Assembly (NCBI GenBank): GCA_963697285.1
Contig: CAVONI010000009.1
Span: 310,001-374,000, forward strand
Origin: JAEUQQ01 sp963697285
Lineage (GTDB): Bacteria > Acidobacteriota > Vicinamibacteria > Vicinamibacterales > JAFNAJ01
Length of the DNA stretch: 64,000 nt
Direction of reading: 5' to 3'
In this document: positions 44,975 through 53,878 of the stretch, piece by piece
Layout: every line of letters starts with the position of its first letter
Position numbering within the stretch: position 1 is the stretch's first letter
The notes under the pieces: model-generated
The model's input: the letters and a program-made list of their open reading frames with translations, nothing else
Database searches by the model: none
Told to the model about the DNA's origin: nothing
Translations under genes and position numbers: made by a program

Positions 44975-47017
44975 TCAAACCAGTCGCGCCGCCACCAGCA
45001 GTTCGTCGATGATCTTGATGGCCAGGAAGGGCAGCACCACGCCCCCGACACCGAACACCAGCAGGTTCCGCCGCAGGATGGCCGCCGCGCCGATCGCCCG
45101 ATAGGGCACGCCGCGCAGGGCCAGTGGAATCAGCGCGATGATGATCAGCGCGTTGAAGATGACCGCTGACAGGACCGCCGACTCCGGCGTCGTCAGTCGC
45201 ATGACGTTGAGCGCCGCCAGTTGCGGGAACGCGACGATGAACATCGCGGGGATGATGGCGAAGTACTTGGCGACGTCGTTGGCAATCGAGAACGTCGTCA
45301 GTGCGCCGCGAGTCATCAGCAGTTGCTTGCCGATCTCGACGATTTCGATGAGCTTCGTCGGGTTCGAGTCGAGGTCCACCATGTTGCCTGCCTCCTTGGC
45401 CGCCATGGTGCCGGTGTTCATTGCCACGCCCACGTCGGCCTGGGCGAGCGCAGGCGCGTCGTTCGTCCCGTCGCCGGTCATGGCCACCATCCGGCCCGAC
45501 GCCTGCTCCTGGCGGATCAGGCGCAGCTTGTCCTCGGGTGTCGCCTGCGCCATGAAGTCGTCGACGCCCGCCTCGGCCGCGATTGCCGCGGCGGTCAATG
45601 GATTGTCGCCGGTGATCATGACGGTCTTGATGCCCATCGCACGCATCTGGGCGAAGCGCTCGCGGATGCCGCCCTTCACGACGTCCTTGAGGTGGATCAC
45701 GCCGAGCACGCGGCCGTTCTCGGCAACGGCCAGCGGCGTCCCGCCGGATCGGGCAATGCCATCGGCAACGTGGCGCAGTGCCGGCGACGCGCTCTGGCCC
45801 AGTCCACGCGCGAGCGCCTCGATGGCATCCACCGCCCCCTTGCGAATCTGCCGGCCGTCGAGGTCGATCCCCGACATGCGCGTCTGTGCCGTAAACGGCT
45901 GGACGCTGGCCTGATGGGACGCCAGTTCACGCGCGCGAATCGCGTACTTCTGCTTGGCCAGAACGACGATCGAGCGTCCCTCGGGCGTCTCGTCGGCAAG
46001 CGACGCGAGTTGTGCGGCATCGGCGAGGGCCCGCTCGTCAACACCCGGCAGCGCGAGGAACTCGACCGCCTGCCGGTTGCCGAACGTGATGGTCCCCGTC
46101 TTGTCGAGCAGCAGCGTATCGACGTCGCCGGCAGCCTCGACCGCGCGGCCCGACATGGCGAGCACGTTGTGCTGCACGAGGCGATCCATGCCCGCGATGC
46201 CGATCGCCGAGATGAGCGCGCCAATCGTGGTCGGGATCAGGCACACCAGTAACGCGATGAGGACCGTGACCGGCACCGTCGTCCCCGCATACCGCGCAAG
46301 CGGCTCCAGTGTCACCACCACCATGAGGAAGACGAGCGTGAGCACGGCAAGCAGGATGTTGAGCGCGATCTCGTTCGGCGTCCTCTGTCGCTCGGCACCC
46401 TCGACGAGCGCGATCATCCTGTCCAGGAACGTCTCACCGGGGTTCGACGTGATGCGCACCGTGATCCAGTCAGACAGGACGCGTGTGCCCGCCGTGACCG
46501 CCGAACGGTCGCCACCTGATTCCCTGATGACCGGTGCCGACTCGCCGGTGATCGCCGATTCGTCGACGCTCGCGACGCCCTCGACGACCTCGCCGTCACC
46601 TGGAATGAGTTGCCCCGCCTCGACCACGACGAGGTCGCCGGCACGGAGCGCACTGGCACGCACCTCTTCGCGCGTAGCACCCGTGAGCCGCACCGCTGAC
46701 GCCTCGGCCTTGGTCTTGCGCAGCGTGCTGGCCTGCGCCTTCCCCCGACTCTCGGCCATGGCTTCGGCGAAGTTCGCGAACAGCACGGTGAACCAGAGCC
46801 AGAATGCGACCTGGCCGGTGAAGAGCGGTCGCCCGCTGCCGGCGACGAGTTCTGCAACGAACGCGCCCGTGGTGACCACGCTGCCCAGTTCGACGATCAG
46901 CATGACCGGATTCCTGAACTGGACGCGCGGGTCGAGCTTGACGAGCGCCTCAGCCAGGGAGGTTCGCAGGATCGACGGGTCCCAGATCGAGAGTGAGTGC
47001 GTGCGGTCGGCCATCAT
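44975..47017 (-). CDS. kdpB: Potassium-transporting P-type ATPase, catalytic subunit B
   Basis: A 680-residue P-type ATPase. The phosphorylated aspartate is Asp305 in [10 protein letters not shown]; the dephosphorylation loop TGES is at 157-160, whose serine corresponds to the inhibitory phospho-Ser162 of E. coli. [21 protein letters not shown] is the hinge and [22 protein letters not shown] is KdpB-specific. The start is one of two tandem ATGs at 47017/47014, eight bases after the kdpC stop. It is the last gene of the operon, after kdpC, instead of lying between kdpA and kdpC. Confidence 0.95.
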   Translation of the reverse strand: MMADRTHSLSIWDPSILRTSLAEALVKLDPRVQFRNPVMLIVELGSVVTTGAFVAELVAGSGRPLFTGQVAFWLWFTVLFANFAEAMAESRGKAQASTLRKTKAEASAVRLTGATREEVRASALRAGDLVVVEAGQLIPGDGEVVEGVASVDESAITGESAPVIRESGGDRSAVTAGTRVLSDWITVRITSNPGETFLDRMIALVEGAERQRTPNEIALNILLAVLTLVFLMVVVTLEPLARYAGTTVPVTVLIALLVCLIPTTIGALISAIGIAGMDRLVQHNVLAMSGRAVEAAGDVDTLLLDKTGTITFGNRQAVEFLALPGVDERALADAAQLASLADETPEGRSIVVLAKQKYAIRARELASHQASVQPFTAQTRMSGIDLDGRQIRKGAVDAIEALARGLGQSASPALRHVADGIARSGGTPLAVAENGRVLGVIHLKDVVKGGIRERFAQMRAMGIKTVMITGDNPLTAAAIAAEAGVDDFMAQATPEDKLRLIRQEQASGRMVAMTGDGTNDAPALAQADVGVAMNTGTMAAKEAGNMVDLDSNPTKLIEIVEIGKQLLMTRGALTTFSIANDVAKYFAIIPAMFIVAFPQLAALNVMRLTTPESAVLSAVIFNALIIIALIPLALRGVPYRAIGAAAILRRNLLVFGVGGVVLPFLAIKIIDELLVAARLV

Positions 47018-47025
47018 GTCGGCTT

Positions 47026-47619
47026 TCAGTGAACGGCGCGCACCGGTGCAGGCGGACACTCCCGGTCGAGCGCGAGATTGAGTTCGAGCACGTTGACGCG
47101 CGGCTGTCCCAGGAGGCCGAGGATGGGCGCCAGCGTTTGTTGTTCCACGAGGTGGCGCACGCGCACCACGTCCGCACCACGTGCCCGTGCGACGCGTGCG
47201 GCCTGCAGCATGGCAGCGCCCGGCAGGATGTCGGGGTCGAGCCCGCTGCCACTTGCGGTCACCATCTCTGCAGGCACCGCGCGCGGCTCCACCCCCTCCG
47301 CGGCGACGATCTCGGCCAGGCGATCACGCACCGCGGCGAAGTAATCGGGGTTCGACGGCCCCCAGTTGCTGCCACCCGCGGATGCGGCGTTGTAGTCGAC
47401 AGCCGACGGTCGCGGGTGGAAGTACCGCTCGCTGCTGAAGGACTGCGCCACGAGCGACGAGCCGACGACCGCGCCGGTGCCTGCCGTGACGAGGCTTCCC
47501 TGGGCCTGCGTCGGAAACATCGCGCGACCGATGCCCCAGAGCACGCAGGGATACATCCCGCCGAACAGCACCATCGTCACGAGCGTGAAGCGAGCGCCCT
47601 GTTTCAGTTCCCTGAACAT
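47026..47619 (-). CDS. kdpC: Potassium-transporting ATPase subunit C
   Basis: A protein of about 197 residues with one N-terminal helix ([21 protein letters not shown]) and the KdpC signatures [38 protein letters not shown] and the C-terminal [11 protein letters not shown]. It stabilises the KdpAB complex and raises ATP affinity. ATG 47619 is preferred, as GGGGG stands about ten bases ahead; GTG 47625 is in frame. It lies between kdpA (six to 13 bases upstream) and kdpB, an order I regard as non-canonical. Confidence 0.93.
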   Translation of the reverse strand: MFRELKQGARFTLVTMVLFGGMYPCVLWGIGRAMFPTQAQGSLVTAGTGAVVGSSLVAQSFSSERYFHPRPSAVDYNAASAGGSNWGPSNPDYFAAVRDRLAEIVAAEGVEPRAVPAEMVTASGSGLDPDILPGAAMLQAARVARARGADVVRVRHLVEQQTLAPILGLLGQPRVNVLELNLALDRECPPAPVRAVH

Positions 47620-47632
47620 GTCCACCCCCGTC

Positions 47633-49336
47633 TCACTGCAGCGCCAGATGTTCGGCCACGGGGCCGAGCACGGCGACCGGCAGGAACATCAACAAGCCCA
47701 GGATCACCACCACGCCCCACAACATCAGGCCGAAGATGGGCGTGTCGGCACCGAGTGAGCCCGCAGTCTCGGGCGCCGGGGTCTTGCCCGCCAGCGAGGC
47801 AGCAAGCGCCAGCGGCGCGATGATCGGGATGTAGCGCGCCAGGATCATCACGAGCCCGGTCGAGATGTTCCAGAACGCCGTGTTGTCGCCAAGACCTTCA
47901 AACCCGGATCCGTTGTTGGCCGCAGCCGACGAAAACTCGTAGACCATCTCCGAGAAGCCGTGCGCCCCGGGGTTCTTCAGCCAGTGGAGCGCAGTGCCCG
48001 GGTCGGCGGTCGTCGCCCAGAGGTAGCAGGCCCCGGCGGTGCCGCCGAGGATGAGCAACGGGTGCAGCACCATCGTGAGGCTCGCGAGCGTCATCTCGCG
48101 GGCCTCCACCCGCTTGCCCAGGAACTCCGGCGTTCGGCCGATCATCATCCCCGCCACGAAGACGGTGAGGATGATGTAGATCAGCATGTTGAGCATGCCG
48201 ACCCCGACGCCGCCAAAGATGCTGTTGAGCCACATTCCCGCCAGCGTCGTCAGTCCGCCGAGTGGAGTCAGGGAGTCGTGCATCCCGTTGACCGACCCGT
48301 TCGATGTGGACGTCGTCGACACTGCCCACAATGCGGTCATGAACACGCCGACGCGCACCTCCTTGCCTTCCATCGACCCGCCAGACTGGTCGACCCCCAT
48401 GGCGGCAATCGCCGGGCTGCCCGCAGCCTCCTGTTGCACCGCGATCGTCACCAGCGGCAGGTAGAGCGCCAGCATGGTGGCGAAGATCACCGCGGACACG
48501 CGACGGCGGTCGATCATCGCGCCCAGCGTCCACACCATCCCCATCGGAATGGCGAGGATCGACAGGGTCTGGACCAGGTTGGTCAGGGGCGTGGGATTCT
48601 CGAACGGGTGCGTCGAGTTGGGCCCGAAGAACCCCCCACCGTTGGTGCCCAACTGCTTGATGGCGACCTCTGCAGCGACCGGCCCTCGCGCAATCACCTG
48701 CGTCCCACCCTCGACCGTCGCGACTGGCTGCGCACCATCGAAGGTCATCGGCGTCCCCTGCCACAGGCAGGTCACGGCAACGACCAGCGCGAGCGGCAGC
48801 AGGACGCGCACGCCTGCACGCGTCGTGTCGACGTAGAAGTTCCCAACGTCGTGCCGACGCTGGCTGCCAAGCGCCCGAAACACCGCCACCGCTGCGGCCA
48901 TGCCCGAGGCCGCGGTCACGAATTGCAGGAAGACGACGACGAACAGTTGCGCGAGATACGACAGCCCGGTCTCACCGCTGTAATGCTGGAGGTTCGTGTT
49001 GGTCACGAAGCTCGCGATCGTGTTGAAGGCAAGCGTCGGCTCCATGCCGGCGGCGTGATCCGGGTTGAGCGGCAGCCACCCCTGGCTGGTCACCATGAAG
49101 AACGCGGCGGTCCAGAACCACGCATTCGAGAGGACGAGCGAACGGGCGTAACCCCTCCAGTCCTGCGAGACCGAGGGGTCGACGCCGGCGGCGAACAGCA
49201 CGAGGTGCTCGATCGGCACGACGAGCGGATCGAGCCAGGTGCGGCCGCCTGTGAAGACGCGCGCCATGTAAAGGCCAAGCGGCACGCTCGATACCACCGC
49301 CAGCACGATGGTCACGACGACCAAGGGCAACTGCAT
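47633..49336 (-). CDS. kdpA: Potassium-transporting ATPase, K+-channel-like subunit A
   Basis: A 567-residue polytopic protein of the superfamily of K+ transporters. The selectivity-filter loops are visible: FVTNTNLQHYSGE, KQLGTNGGGFFGPNSTHPFENPTP, and SNGSVNGMHDSLTPLGGL, plus the fourth, SAAANNGSGFEGLG. These are family-specific and complete. ATG 49336 is 12 bases after the kdpF stop. It binds and channels K+ and, with KdpB, forms the transport pathway in the inner membrane. Confidence 0.96.
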   Translation of the reverse strand: MQLPLVVVTIVLAVVSSVPLGLYMARVFTGGRTWLDPLVVPIEHLVLFAAGVDPSVSQDWRGYARSLVLSNAWFWTAAFFMVTSQGWLPLNPDHAAGMEPTLAFNTIASFVTNTNLQHYSGETGLSYLAQLFVVVFLQFVTAASGMAAAVAVFRALGSQRRHDVGNFYVDTTRAGVRVLLPLALVVAVTCLWQGTPMTFDGAQPVATVEGGTQVIARGPVAAEVAIKQLGTNGGGFFGPNSTHPFENPTPLTNLVQTLSILAIPMGMVWTLGAMIDRRRVSAVIFATMLALYLPLVTIAVQQEAAGSPAIAAMGVDQSGGSMEGKEVRVGVFMTALWAVSTTSTSNGSVNGMHDSLTPLGGLTTLAGMWLNSIFGGVGVGMLNMLIYIILTVFVAGMMIGRTPEFLGKRVEAREMTLASLTMVLHPLLILGGTAGACYLWATTADPGTALHWLKNPGAHGFSEMVYEFSSAAANNGSGFEGLGDNTAFWNISTGLVMILARYIPIIAPLALAASLAGKTPAPETAGSLGADTPIFGLMLWGVVVILGLLMFLPVAVLGPVAEHLALQ

Positions 49337-49348
49337 GAGCGCGAGTCC

Positions 49349-49429
49349 TCAGAAGCGCTCGGGGCGCACGATCGCATAGAGCAGGTACACGCCCACGAGC
49401 ACACACATGATGAGCAGCAACAGGTTCAT
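49349..49429 (-). CDS. kdpF: KdpF, small membrane subunit of the K+-transporting ATPase
   Basis: A 26-residue single-helix peptide: MNLLLLIMCVLVGVYLLYAI then VRPERF. The ending LLYA-I-V-RPERF is the KdpF signature. It starts at ATG 49429 and stops 12 bases before kdpA. KdpF acts as a lipid-like stabiliser of the KdpFABC complex. It is too short for ordinary gene prediction. Confidence 0.92.
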   Translation of the reverse strand: MNLLLLIMCVLVGVYLLYAIVRPERF

Positions 49430-49439
49430 GGTTCTCGCC

Positions 49440-49520
49440 TCAGAGGCGTTCACAGAGTTCGATCACGCCCAGCATCCCGACCAGCGCCAGCAGACCGAGC
49501 AGGAACATCGCCACCGCCAT
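49440..49520 (-). CDS. Putative 26-residue membrane microprotein upstream of kdpF
   Basis: ATG 49520 opens a frame beginning MAVAMFLLGLLALVGMLGVI and ending ELCERL, a single hydrophobic helix with an acidic/basic tail. An AAGGGG sequence about 10 bases upstream could serve as SD, and the stop is ten bases before the kdpF ATG. Its size is identical to KdpF, but the tail differs. It may be a second KdpF-like accessory peptide of the same operon. Coding is likely from spacing and composition but unproven. Confidence 0.5.
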   Translation of the reverse strand: MAVAMFLLGLLALVGMLGVIELCERL

Positions 49521-49582
49521 CGCCTGGCGCCCCTTCGTGTCGCCGGGACGAGCGTAGACCCCGCACGCATTAGGTGTGGCTC

Positions 49583-49607
49583 AAGACTTCATAAAAAGTT
49601 GGTTAAG
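49583..49607. promoter_or_regulatory. AT-rich box in the kdp divergent region, possible KdpE operator
   Basis: Between the microprotein start (49520) and the KdpD-N start (49657) lies AAGACTTCATAAAAAGTTGG, strikingly AT-rich for this genome. Read on the minus strand it gives an ACTTTTTATG core, reminiscent of the T-rich KdpE site of E. coli. No convincing -10/-35 pair could be assigned. Confidence 0.35.
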
Positions 49608-49656
49608 TGCGTCAGATCTGCTGCCTGCGTGCCGCGCGGGCCTGTACGATGTGCCT

Positions 49657-50787
49657 GTGACGGCTCCACCGCGCCCGAGCGCCGACCAGTGGCTCGCACG
49701 ACTGACCGAGGAAGGTCGCGCGCGCCTTCGCGTGTACATCGGGGCGGCGCCAGGCGTCGGCAAGACCTACGCGATGCTGAGGGACGCGCACGCCTTCAAG
49801 GCGCAGGGCGTCGATGTCGTGATCGGGTTCGTCGAAACGTACGGGCGCGCAGAGACACAGGCGCAAATCGGCGATCTCGAAATCGTTCCCCTGCGCCGCC
49901 TGCAGTATCGCGGCGTCACGATCGACGAGATCGACGTCGACGCGATCATCGCCCGCCGGCCCGCCCTGTGCGTCGTGGACGAGCTCGCCCATTCGAACGT
50001 AGCCGGAAGCCGCCATCAGAAACGGTACCAGGACGTGCTCGAGCTTCTCGACGCGGGAATCGACGTGATGACCGCCGTCAACATCCAGCACCTCGAGACG
50101 CTCAACGACCTGGTGGGTCGCGTCACCGGCGTGCGCGTGCGCGAAACCCTGCCGGACACGTTCCTCGATCGCGCCGACGAGGTGGTGAACGTCGACGCCA
50201 CCGTCGAGGAGTTGCGGGCGCGCATGCGGCAGGGGAAGATCTATCGGGGCGAGAAGATCGAACAGGCCCTGTCGCACTACTTCCGAGAAGGGAACCTGTC
50301 GACACTGCGTGAGCTCGCCCTGCGCGCCGTGGCCGACGAGGTCGGCGACAAGGCCGCGTCGGCGCGAGCGCGCGACGGGCTCGAGCCGGGCCTGATCCCG
50401 GAGCGCGTGATGGTGTGCATGAGCGCGTCTGCCACGGCGCCTCGCGTGATACGCACGGGCGCCCGCATCGCGGGCCGCCTCGGGGCGCGGTGGTACGCGG
50501 TCTACGTGGAGACGAAGGACGAACGGCCCGACCGCATCAAGACAGGCGACCGCGATCAGCTCGCCAGGAACATCGCCCTGGCCGAGGGTCTCGGCGCCAC
50601 GGTGGTCCGCGTCACGGCCGATCGGCCCGCCGACGGGCTGATCGCCTTTGCGCAGCGCGAGGGCATCACGCACGTGATCTTCGGCCAGACGGCCAGGACG
50701 TGGTTCGAGATCCTCACGAAGGGTTCGACGTTGAACCGGTTCCTCGACGAGGTCAGGGACGCGGCCGTGCAGGTCGTGCCGCTGTGA
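49657..50787 (+). CDS. KdpD N-terminal half (KdpD ATP-binding plus Usp domain), stand-alone
   Basis: A 376-residue soluble protein. The KdpD sensor domain has Walker A GAAPGVGKTYAML, the switch GFVETYGRAETQAQI, Walker B CVVDELAHSNVAG and NIQHLETLND. A universal-stress-protein domain follows (VMVCMSASATAPRVIRTGARIAG; VIFGQTARTWFEILTKGSTLNRF). It stops exactly where the transmembrane domain of intact KdpD would begin. GTG 49657 is the preferred start, since MTAPPRPSADQWLARL aligns with KdpD N-termini; GTG 49651 is possible. The kinase half is at 42750, on the other side of kdpFACB. The two probably interact, with this half modulating the kinase according to K+ or c-di-AMP/ATP (inference). Confidence 0.9.
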   Translation: MTAPPRPSADQWLARLTEEGRARLRVYIGAAPGVGKTYAMLRDAHAFKAQGVDVVIGFVETYGRAETQAQIGDLEIVPLRRLQYRGVTIDEIDVDAIIARRPALCVVDELAHSNVAGSRHQKRYQDVLELLDAGIDVMTAVNIQHLETLNDLVGRVTGVRVRETLPDTFLDRADEVVNVDATVEELRARMRQGKIYRGEKIEQALSHYFREGNLSTLRELALRAVADEVGDKAASARARDGLEPGLIPERVMVCMSASATAPRVIRTGARIAGRLGARWYAVYVETKDERPDRIKTGDRDQLARNIALAEGLGATVVRVTADRPADGLIAFAQREGITHVIFGQTARTWFEILTKGSTLNRFLDEVRDAAVQVVPL

Positions 50788-50796
50788 GCCCCCCGG

Positions 50797-51405
50797 TCAC
50801 GCCAGGCGCTGCAACCGGCGGCGCCAGGCGTGGCGGACGCCGAGGCCGATCACCACGGCGACGATGAGCCACTGGACGTTGCTGCCGACCCACGACAGCG
50901 CGCTGCCGACGTCACCGATCCGCGAGCCGAGCCGTTCGCCCAGGTACAACAGAACCGGCACGTAGATGAGCGAGGCGAGGGCATCGTAGGCGACGAAGCG
51001 CGACAACGGCACGCCGCGAACGCCCGCACTGATGAAGACGACCAGTCGCGTGCCGGGCGTGAGACGGGCGATGAAGATCATCCAGTTGCCGTACTTCGAG
51101 AACCACCGGGTGGCAACGCGCAGGTGCCCGGGCCGAACGGCCCGTCGCAGGTACCCTCCCGGCCGGGCCTGCTGGCGCAGGTGGCGACCGACCGAGTAGA
51201 GGATGCAGTCGGTCGAGACGACCGAGACGTAGGCGAGCGGGAGCGCGACCGGCCAGGTGAAGACGTCGAGCGCCAGCAGCCATCCCCCCGCGAGGAGGAG
51301 GACATCTTCGGTGATGGGGGAGCCGACGCCACTCGCGAGAAACAGGCCAACCCAGAGGGGATATCCCCATGTCTGCAGGAGCAGGGCGATGGCGTCGGGG
51401 GACAT
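50797..51405 (-). CDS. DedA-family membrane protein
   Basis: A protein of about 202 residues (start ATG 51405). It has the DedA/SNARE-associated layout: ASGVGSPITEDVLLLAGG near the first helix, then the reentrant region GRHLRQQAR, FSKYGNWMIFIARLTPGTRLVVFISAGV and three further helices. The FIARLTPGTR segment holds the conserved arginines needed for membrane-potential-dependent flipping of undecaprenyl phosphate or phospholipid in characterised DedA members. It converges with the KdpD-N gene (nine bases between stops). Confidence 0.88.
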   Translation of the reverse strand: MSPDAIALLLQTWGYPLWVGLFLASGVGSPITEDVLLLAGGWLLALDVFTWPVALPLAYVSVVSTDCILYSVGRHLRQQARPGGYLRRAVRPGHLRVATRWFSKYGNWMIFIARLTPGTRLVVFISAGVRGVPLSRFVAYDALASLIYVPVLLYLGERLGSRIGDVGSALSWVGSNVQWLIVAVVIGLGVRHAWRRRLQRLA

Positions 51406-51544
51406 GCGCGACCGTGATTGTTGCACACACGCGTCGCACGACCCTGGAGGACGGCGAGGTTTTTGGCGAAAGCTGCGGTAGCATGCTCAACCTGATGAGT
51501 TGCCCAATCGCCTGGCCTTCGCGCCGCATAGGCCCCCGTCGACC

Positions 51545-52624
51545 GTGACCGTCACCATCCTGCTGGCCGTCCTCGGGCTCGTCCTGCTCGTCCTGGGTGG
51601 CGAGTTGCTGATTCGGGGTGCCTCCCGGACCGCGCTCGGGTTGGGGCTGTCGCCGCTGGTCGTCGGCCTGACGGTGGTCGCCTTCGGCACGAGTTCGCCC
51701 GAGATGGCCGTCAGCGTCGGCGGTGCGATGCGCAGCCAGGGTGGCGCCGACCTCGCCCTGGGCAACGTCGTCGGCAGCAACATCTTCAACGTCCTCTTCA
51801 TTCTCGGGCTGTCGGCCATGATCCGGCCGCTCGCGGTGTCGCAGCAGTTGATCCGCCTCGACGTGCCGCTGATGATCGGCACGTCCATCGTCACCGTGCT
51901 GTTCGCGCTCGACGGTCGCGTCCAGCGGCTCGAAGGCGTCGTCCTGCTCGTCGGCATCGTCGCCTACACCTGGTACGCGGTGAAGCAGAGCCGGAAGGAA
52001 TCGCAGGCGATTCGCGACGAGTACTCGGGACACTATGCCTCTGACGCCATCAGCAGTTCGGCGTGGGTGATGAACATCTTCTACGTGCTGGCCGGGCTCG
52101 GACTGCTCGTGCTGGGGGCGTCGTGGCTGGTCGACGGCGCCGTCGCGATTGCCACCGCCCTGGGCGTGAGCGAGCTCATCGTGGGCCTGACGGTCGTGGC
52201 GGCGGGGACGTCGATGCCGGAGGTGGCGACGTCGCTCATCGCCACGCTGCGTGGCGAACGCGACATCGCGGTGGGCAACGTCGTGGGGAGCAACATCTTC
52301 AACATTCTCGCGGTGCTCGGCGCCAGCGCGGTGGCGGCGCCCGACGGCATCGGCGTACCGCACGCGGCCCTGGTGTTCGACCTCCCGATCATGGTGATCG
52401 GGGCGCTCGCGTGCCTGCCGGTGTTCTTCAGCGGCCGGGTGATTTCGCGAGCCGAGGGCGCCCTGTTCTTCGCGTATTACATCGCGTACACCGTGTATCT
52501 CGTGCTCAGATCGACGCAGCACGACGCGCTCCCGGCGTTCAGCGCGGCCATGCTGTGGTTCGCCATCCCCCTCACGATCATCACGCTGATCGTCTCGCTC
52601 AAGCGCGAGCGCTCGCTGCCGTAG
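51545..52624 (+). CDS. Calcium/sodium antiporter (CaCA family)
   Basis: A protein of about 359 residues with ten helices and the two inverted alpha-repeats: VVGLTVVAFGTSSPEMAVSVGG with GNVVGSNIFNVLF in the first half, and IVGLTVVAAGTSMPEVATSLIA with GNVVGSNIFNILA in the second. These Gly-Thr-Ser-x-Pro-Glu and Gly-Ser-Asn-Ile-x-Asn motifs form the ion-binding sites. I place the start at GTG 51545, just before the first helix; TTG 51500 would add 15 residues. No strong SD is visible for either. It exchanges Ca2+ (or H+) for Na+ at the inner membrane. Confidence 0.92.
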   Translation: MTVTILLAVLGLVLLVLGGELLIRGASRTALGLGLSPLVVGLTVVAFGTSSPEMAVSVGGAMRSQGGADLALGNVVGSNIFNVLFILGLSAMIRPLAVSQQLIRLDVPLMIGTSIVTVLFALDGRVQRLEGVVLLVGIVAYTWYAVKQSRKESQAIRDEYSGHYASDAISSSAWVMNIFYVLAGLGLLVLGASWLVDGAVAIATALGVSELIVGLTVVAAGTSMPEVATSLIATLRGERDIAVGNVVGSNIFNILAVLGASAVAAPDGIGVPHAALVFDLPIMVIGALACLPVFFSGRVISRAEGALFFAYYIAYTVYLVLRSTQHDALPAFSAAMLWFAIPLTIITLIVSLKRERSLP

Positions 52625-52636
52625 CGGTGAACGCCT

Positions 52637-52679
52637 GGGGTCAGAGCTTGAAAAATGCGATAAAGAAAGATGTGACCCC
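52637..52679. repeat. Diverged GGGGTCA ... TGACCCC element
   Basis: GGGGTCA at 52637-52643 and TGACCCC at 52673-52679 are inverted repeats flanking a 29-base AT-rich interior (GAGCTTGAAAAATGCGATAA and onwards), between convergent genes. The ends match the palindromes at 1700, 1869, 36267 and 36356, but the interior is longer and AT-rich. Confidence 0.7.
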
Positions 52680-52684
52680 TTCGG

Positions 52685-53860
52685 CTAGAGCATCTCTTCG
52701 TCGAGCACGCGCAGGCCGCGCTCGAAGCGGTCGGGGGCGAACATGCTCACGTCGATCGCCGAGCGGCCATCGACGATGAGCGACGCCAGCGTCCATCCCG
52801 TGGCGGGCGACAGCATCAGCCCGTGTCCGCTGAACCCGCACGCAAGGTAGAAGCCGCCAAGCGACGGGTGCTCGCCCAGCAGCGGGCTGTGGTCGTCGGT
52901 CACCTCGTAGAGCCCCGACCACGACGCCACGTGCCGCGCGTCCTCATACGACGGCAGGTACAGGCGCAGCGTCGGCGCAAACGACTCCTTCCACCTCGAG
53001 TCGTCCACGTCGAACCGTTCGCCGGCGGGTTCGTCGCGCTGCGTCCATCCGCACACGATGTGCGCTGGCAGGCTGGGTTCGAGCGGAGCCTCGTAGCGCC
53101 AGTGCAGCCCGGACGGCGTCGTGACGACGGGCAGGTCGAACGCCGAGCCCGGCGGCAGCGACGCGCGGAACAACTGCTGCCGCACGGGGACCACGGGCAC
53201 GAGCACGTCCGCAAGGGCGCCGATGGTCCCGGAATACGCACCGGCCGCGCAGACGATGTGCTCGGTCGCGATGTAGTCGCCTGTCGAGAGCGCCACGCCA
53301 GACACACGGTCGTTGTCGGCGCGCAACCCGATCACTTCGCCTGTCACGAACGTCGCACCCGCGTCCACAGCCAGGGCACGCATGCCCTGCAGGACCATGC
53401 GCGGATTCAGGCAGCCGTCCTCGGGCCCGAAGATGCCGAAGGCGATGTCGTCGACGACGAGGCCGGGGACGCGCCCGGCCACCTGTTCGGCCGTCAACCG
53501 CTCCACGGCTGCGCCACAGGCCCGCTGGACGTCGAGCCGTCGCTCGAAGCGGTCGGCGGCCGCGGGATCCACCAGGAACATGTACCCGCACTGCGCGAAG
53601 CCGATGCGCGCGGTATGCCCGATCGATGCCAGGCGGGCGTCGAGATCCCTGAAGAACGCGACGCTGTGACGTGCCAGCTCGATGTTCGTGCGGGTTCCGT
53701 ACAGCTGCCTCACGCCCCCGAAGGCCAGGCTCGACGAGGCACGGACGTAGGTCGTGTCTCGCTCGACCACCACGACGCGGGTGACGCCGCGTTCACGCAG
53801 ATGAAGGGCGATGCTCGAGCCGACCACGCCGCCGCCGATCACCACCACGTCAGCTGTCAC
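52685..53860 (-). CDS. FAD-dependent amine/amino-acid oxidoreductase (DAO/SoxB-like)
   Basis: A 391-residue flavoprotein of the D-amino-acid oxidase superfamily. The dinucleotide fold VVVIGGGVVGSSIALHLRERG is at the N-terminus, ASSSLAFGGVRQLYG follows as the second FAD region, and IVCAAGAYSG and the closing FYLACGFSGHGLMLSPATG complete the site. The closest groups are sarcosine oxidase beta-like/FOXRED1-type dehydrogenases, acting on N-methylated or secondary amino acids; the substrate is unassigned. Start GTG 53860. It lies 18 bases downstream of pyruvate kinase on the same strand. Confidence 0.85.
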   Translation of the reverse strand: MTADVVVIGGGVVGSSIALHLRERGVTRVVVVERDTTYVRASSSLAFGGVRQLYGTRTNIELARHSVAFFRDLDARLASIGHTARIGFAQCGYMFLVDPAAADRFERRLDVQRACGAAVERLTAEQVAGRVPGLVVDDIAFGIFGPEDGCLNPRMVLQGMRALAVDAGATFVTGEVIGLRADNDRVSGVALSTGDYIATEHIVCAAGAYSGTIGALADVLVPVVPVRQQLFRASLPPGSAFDLPVVTTPSGLHWRYEAPLEPSLPAHIVCGWTQRDEPAGERFDVDDSRWKESFAPTLRLYLPSYEDARHVASWSGLYEVTDDHSPLLGEHPSLGGFYLACGFSGHGLMLSPATGWTLASLIVDGRSAIDVSMFAPDRFERGLRVLDEEML

Positions 53861-53878
53861 GGGTTCCTCGCCGTCGAC

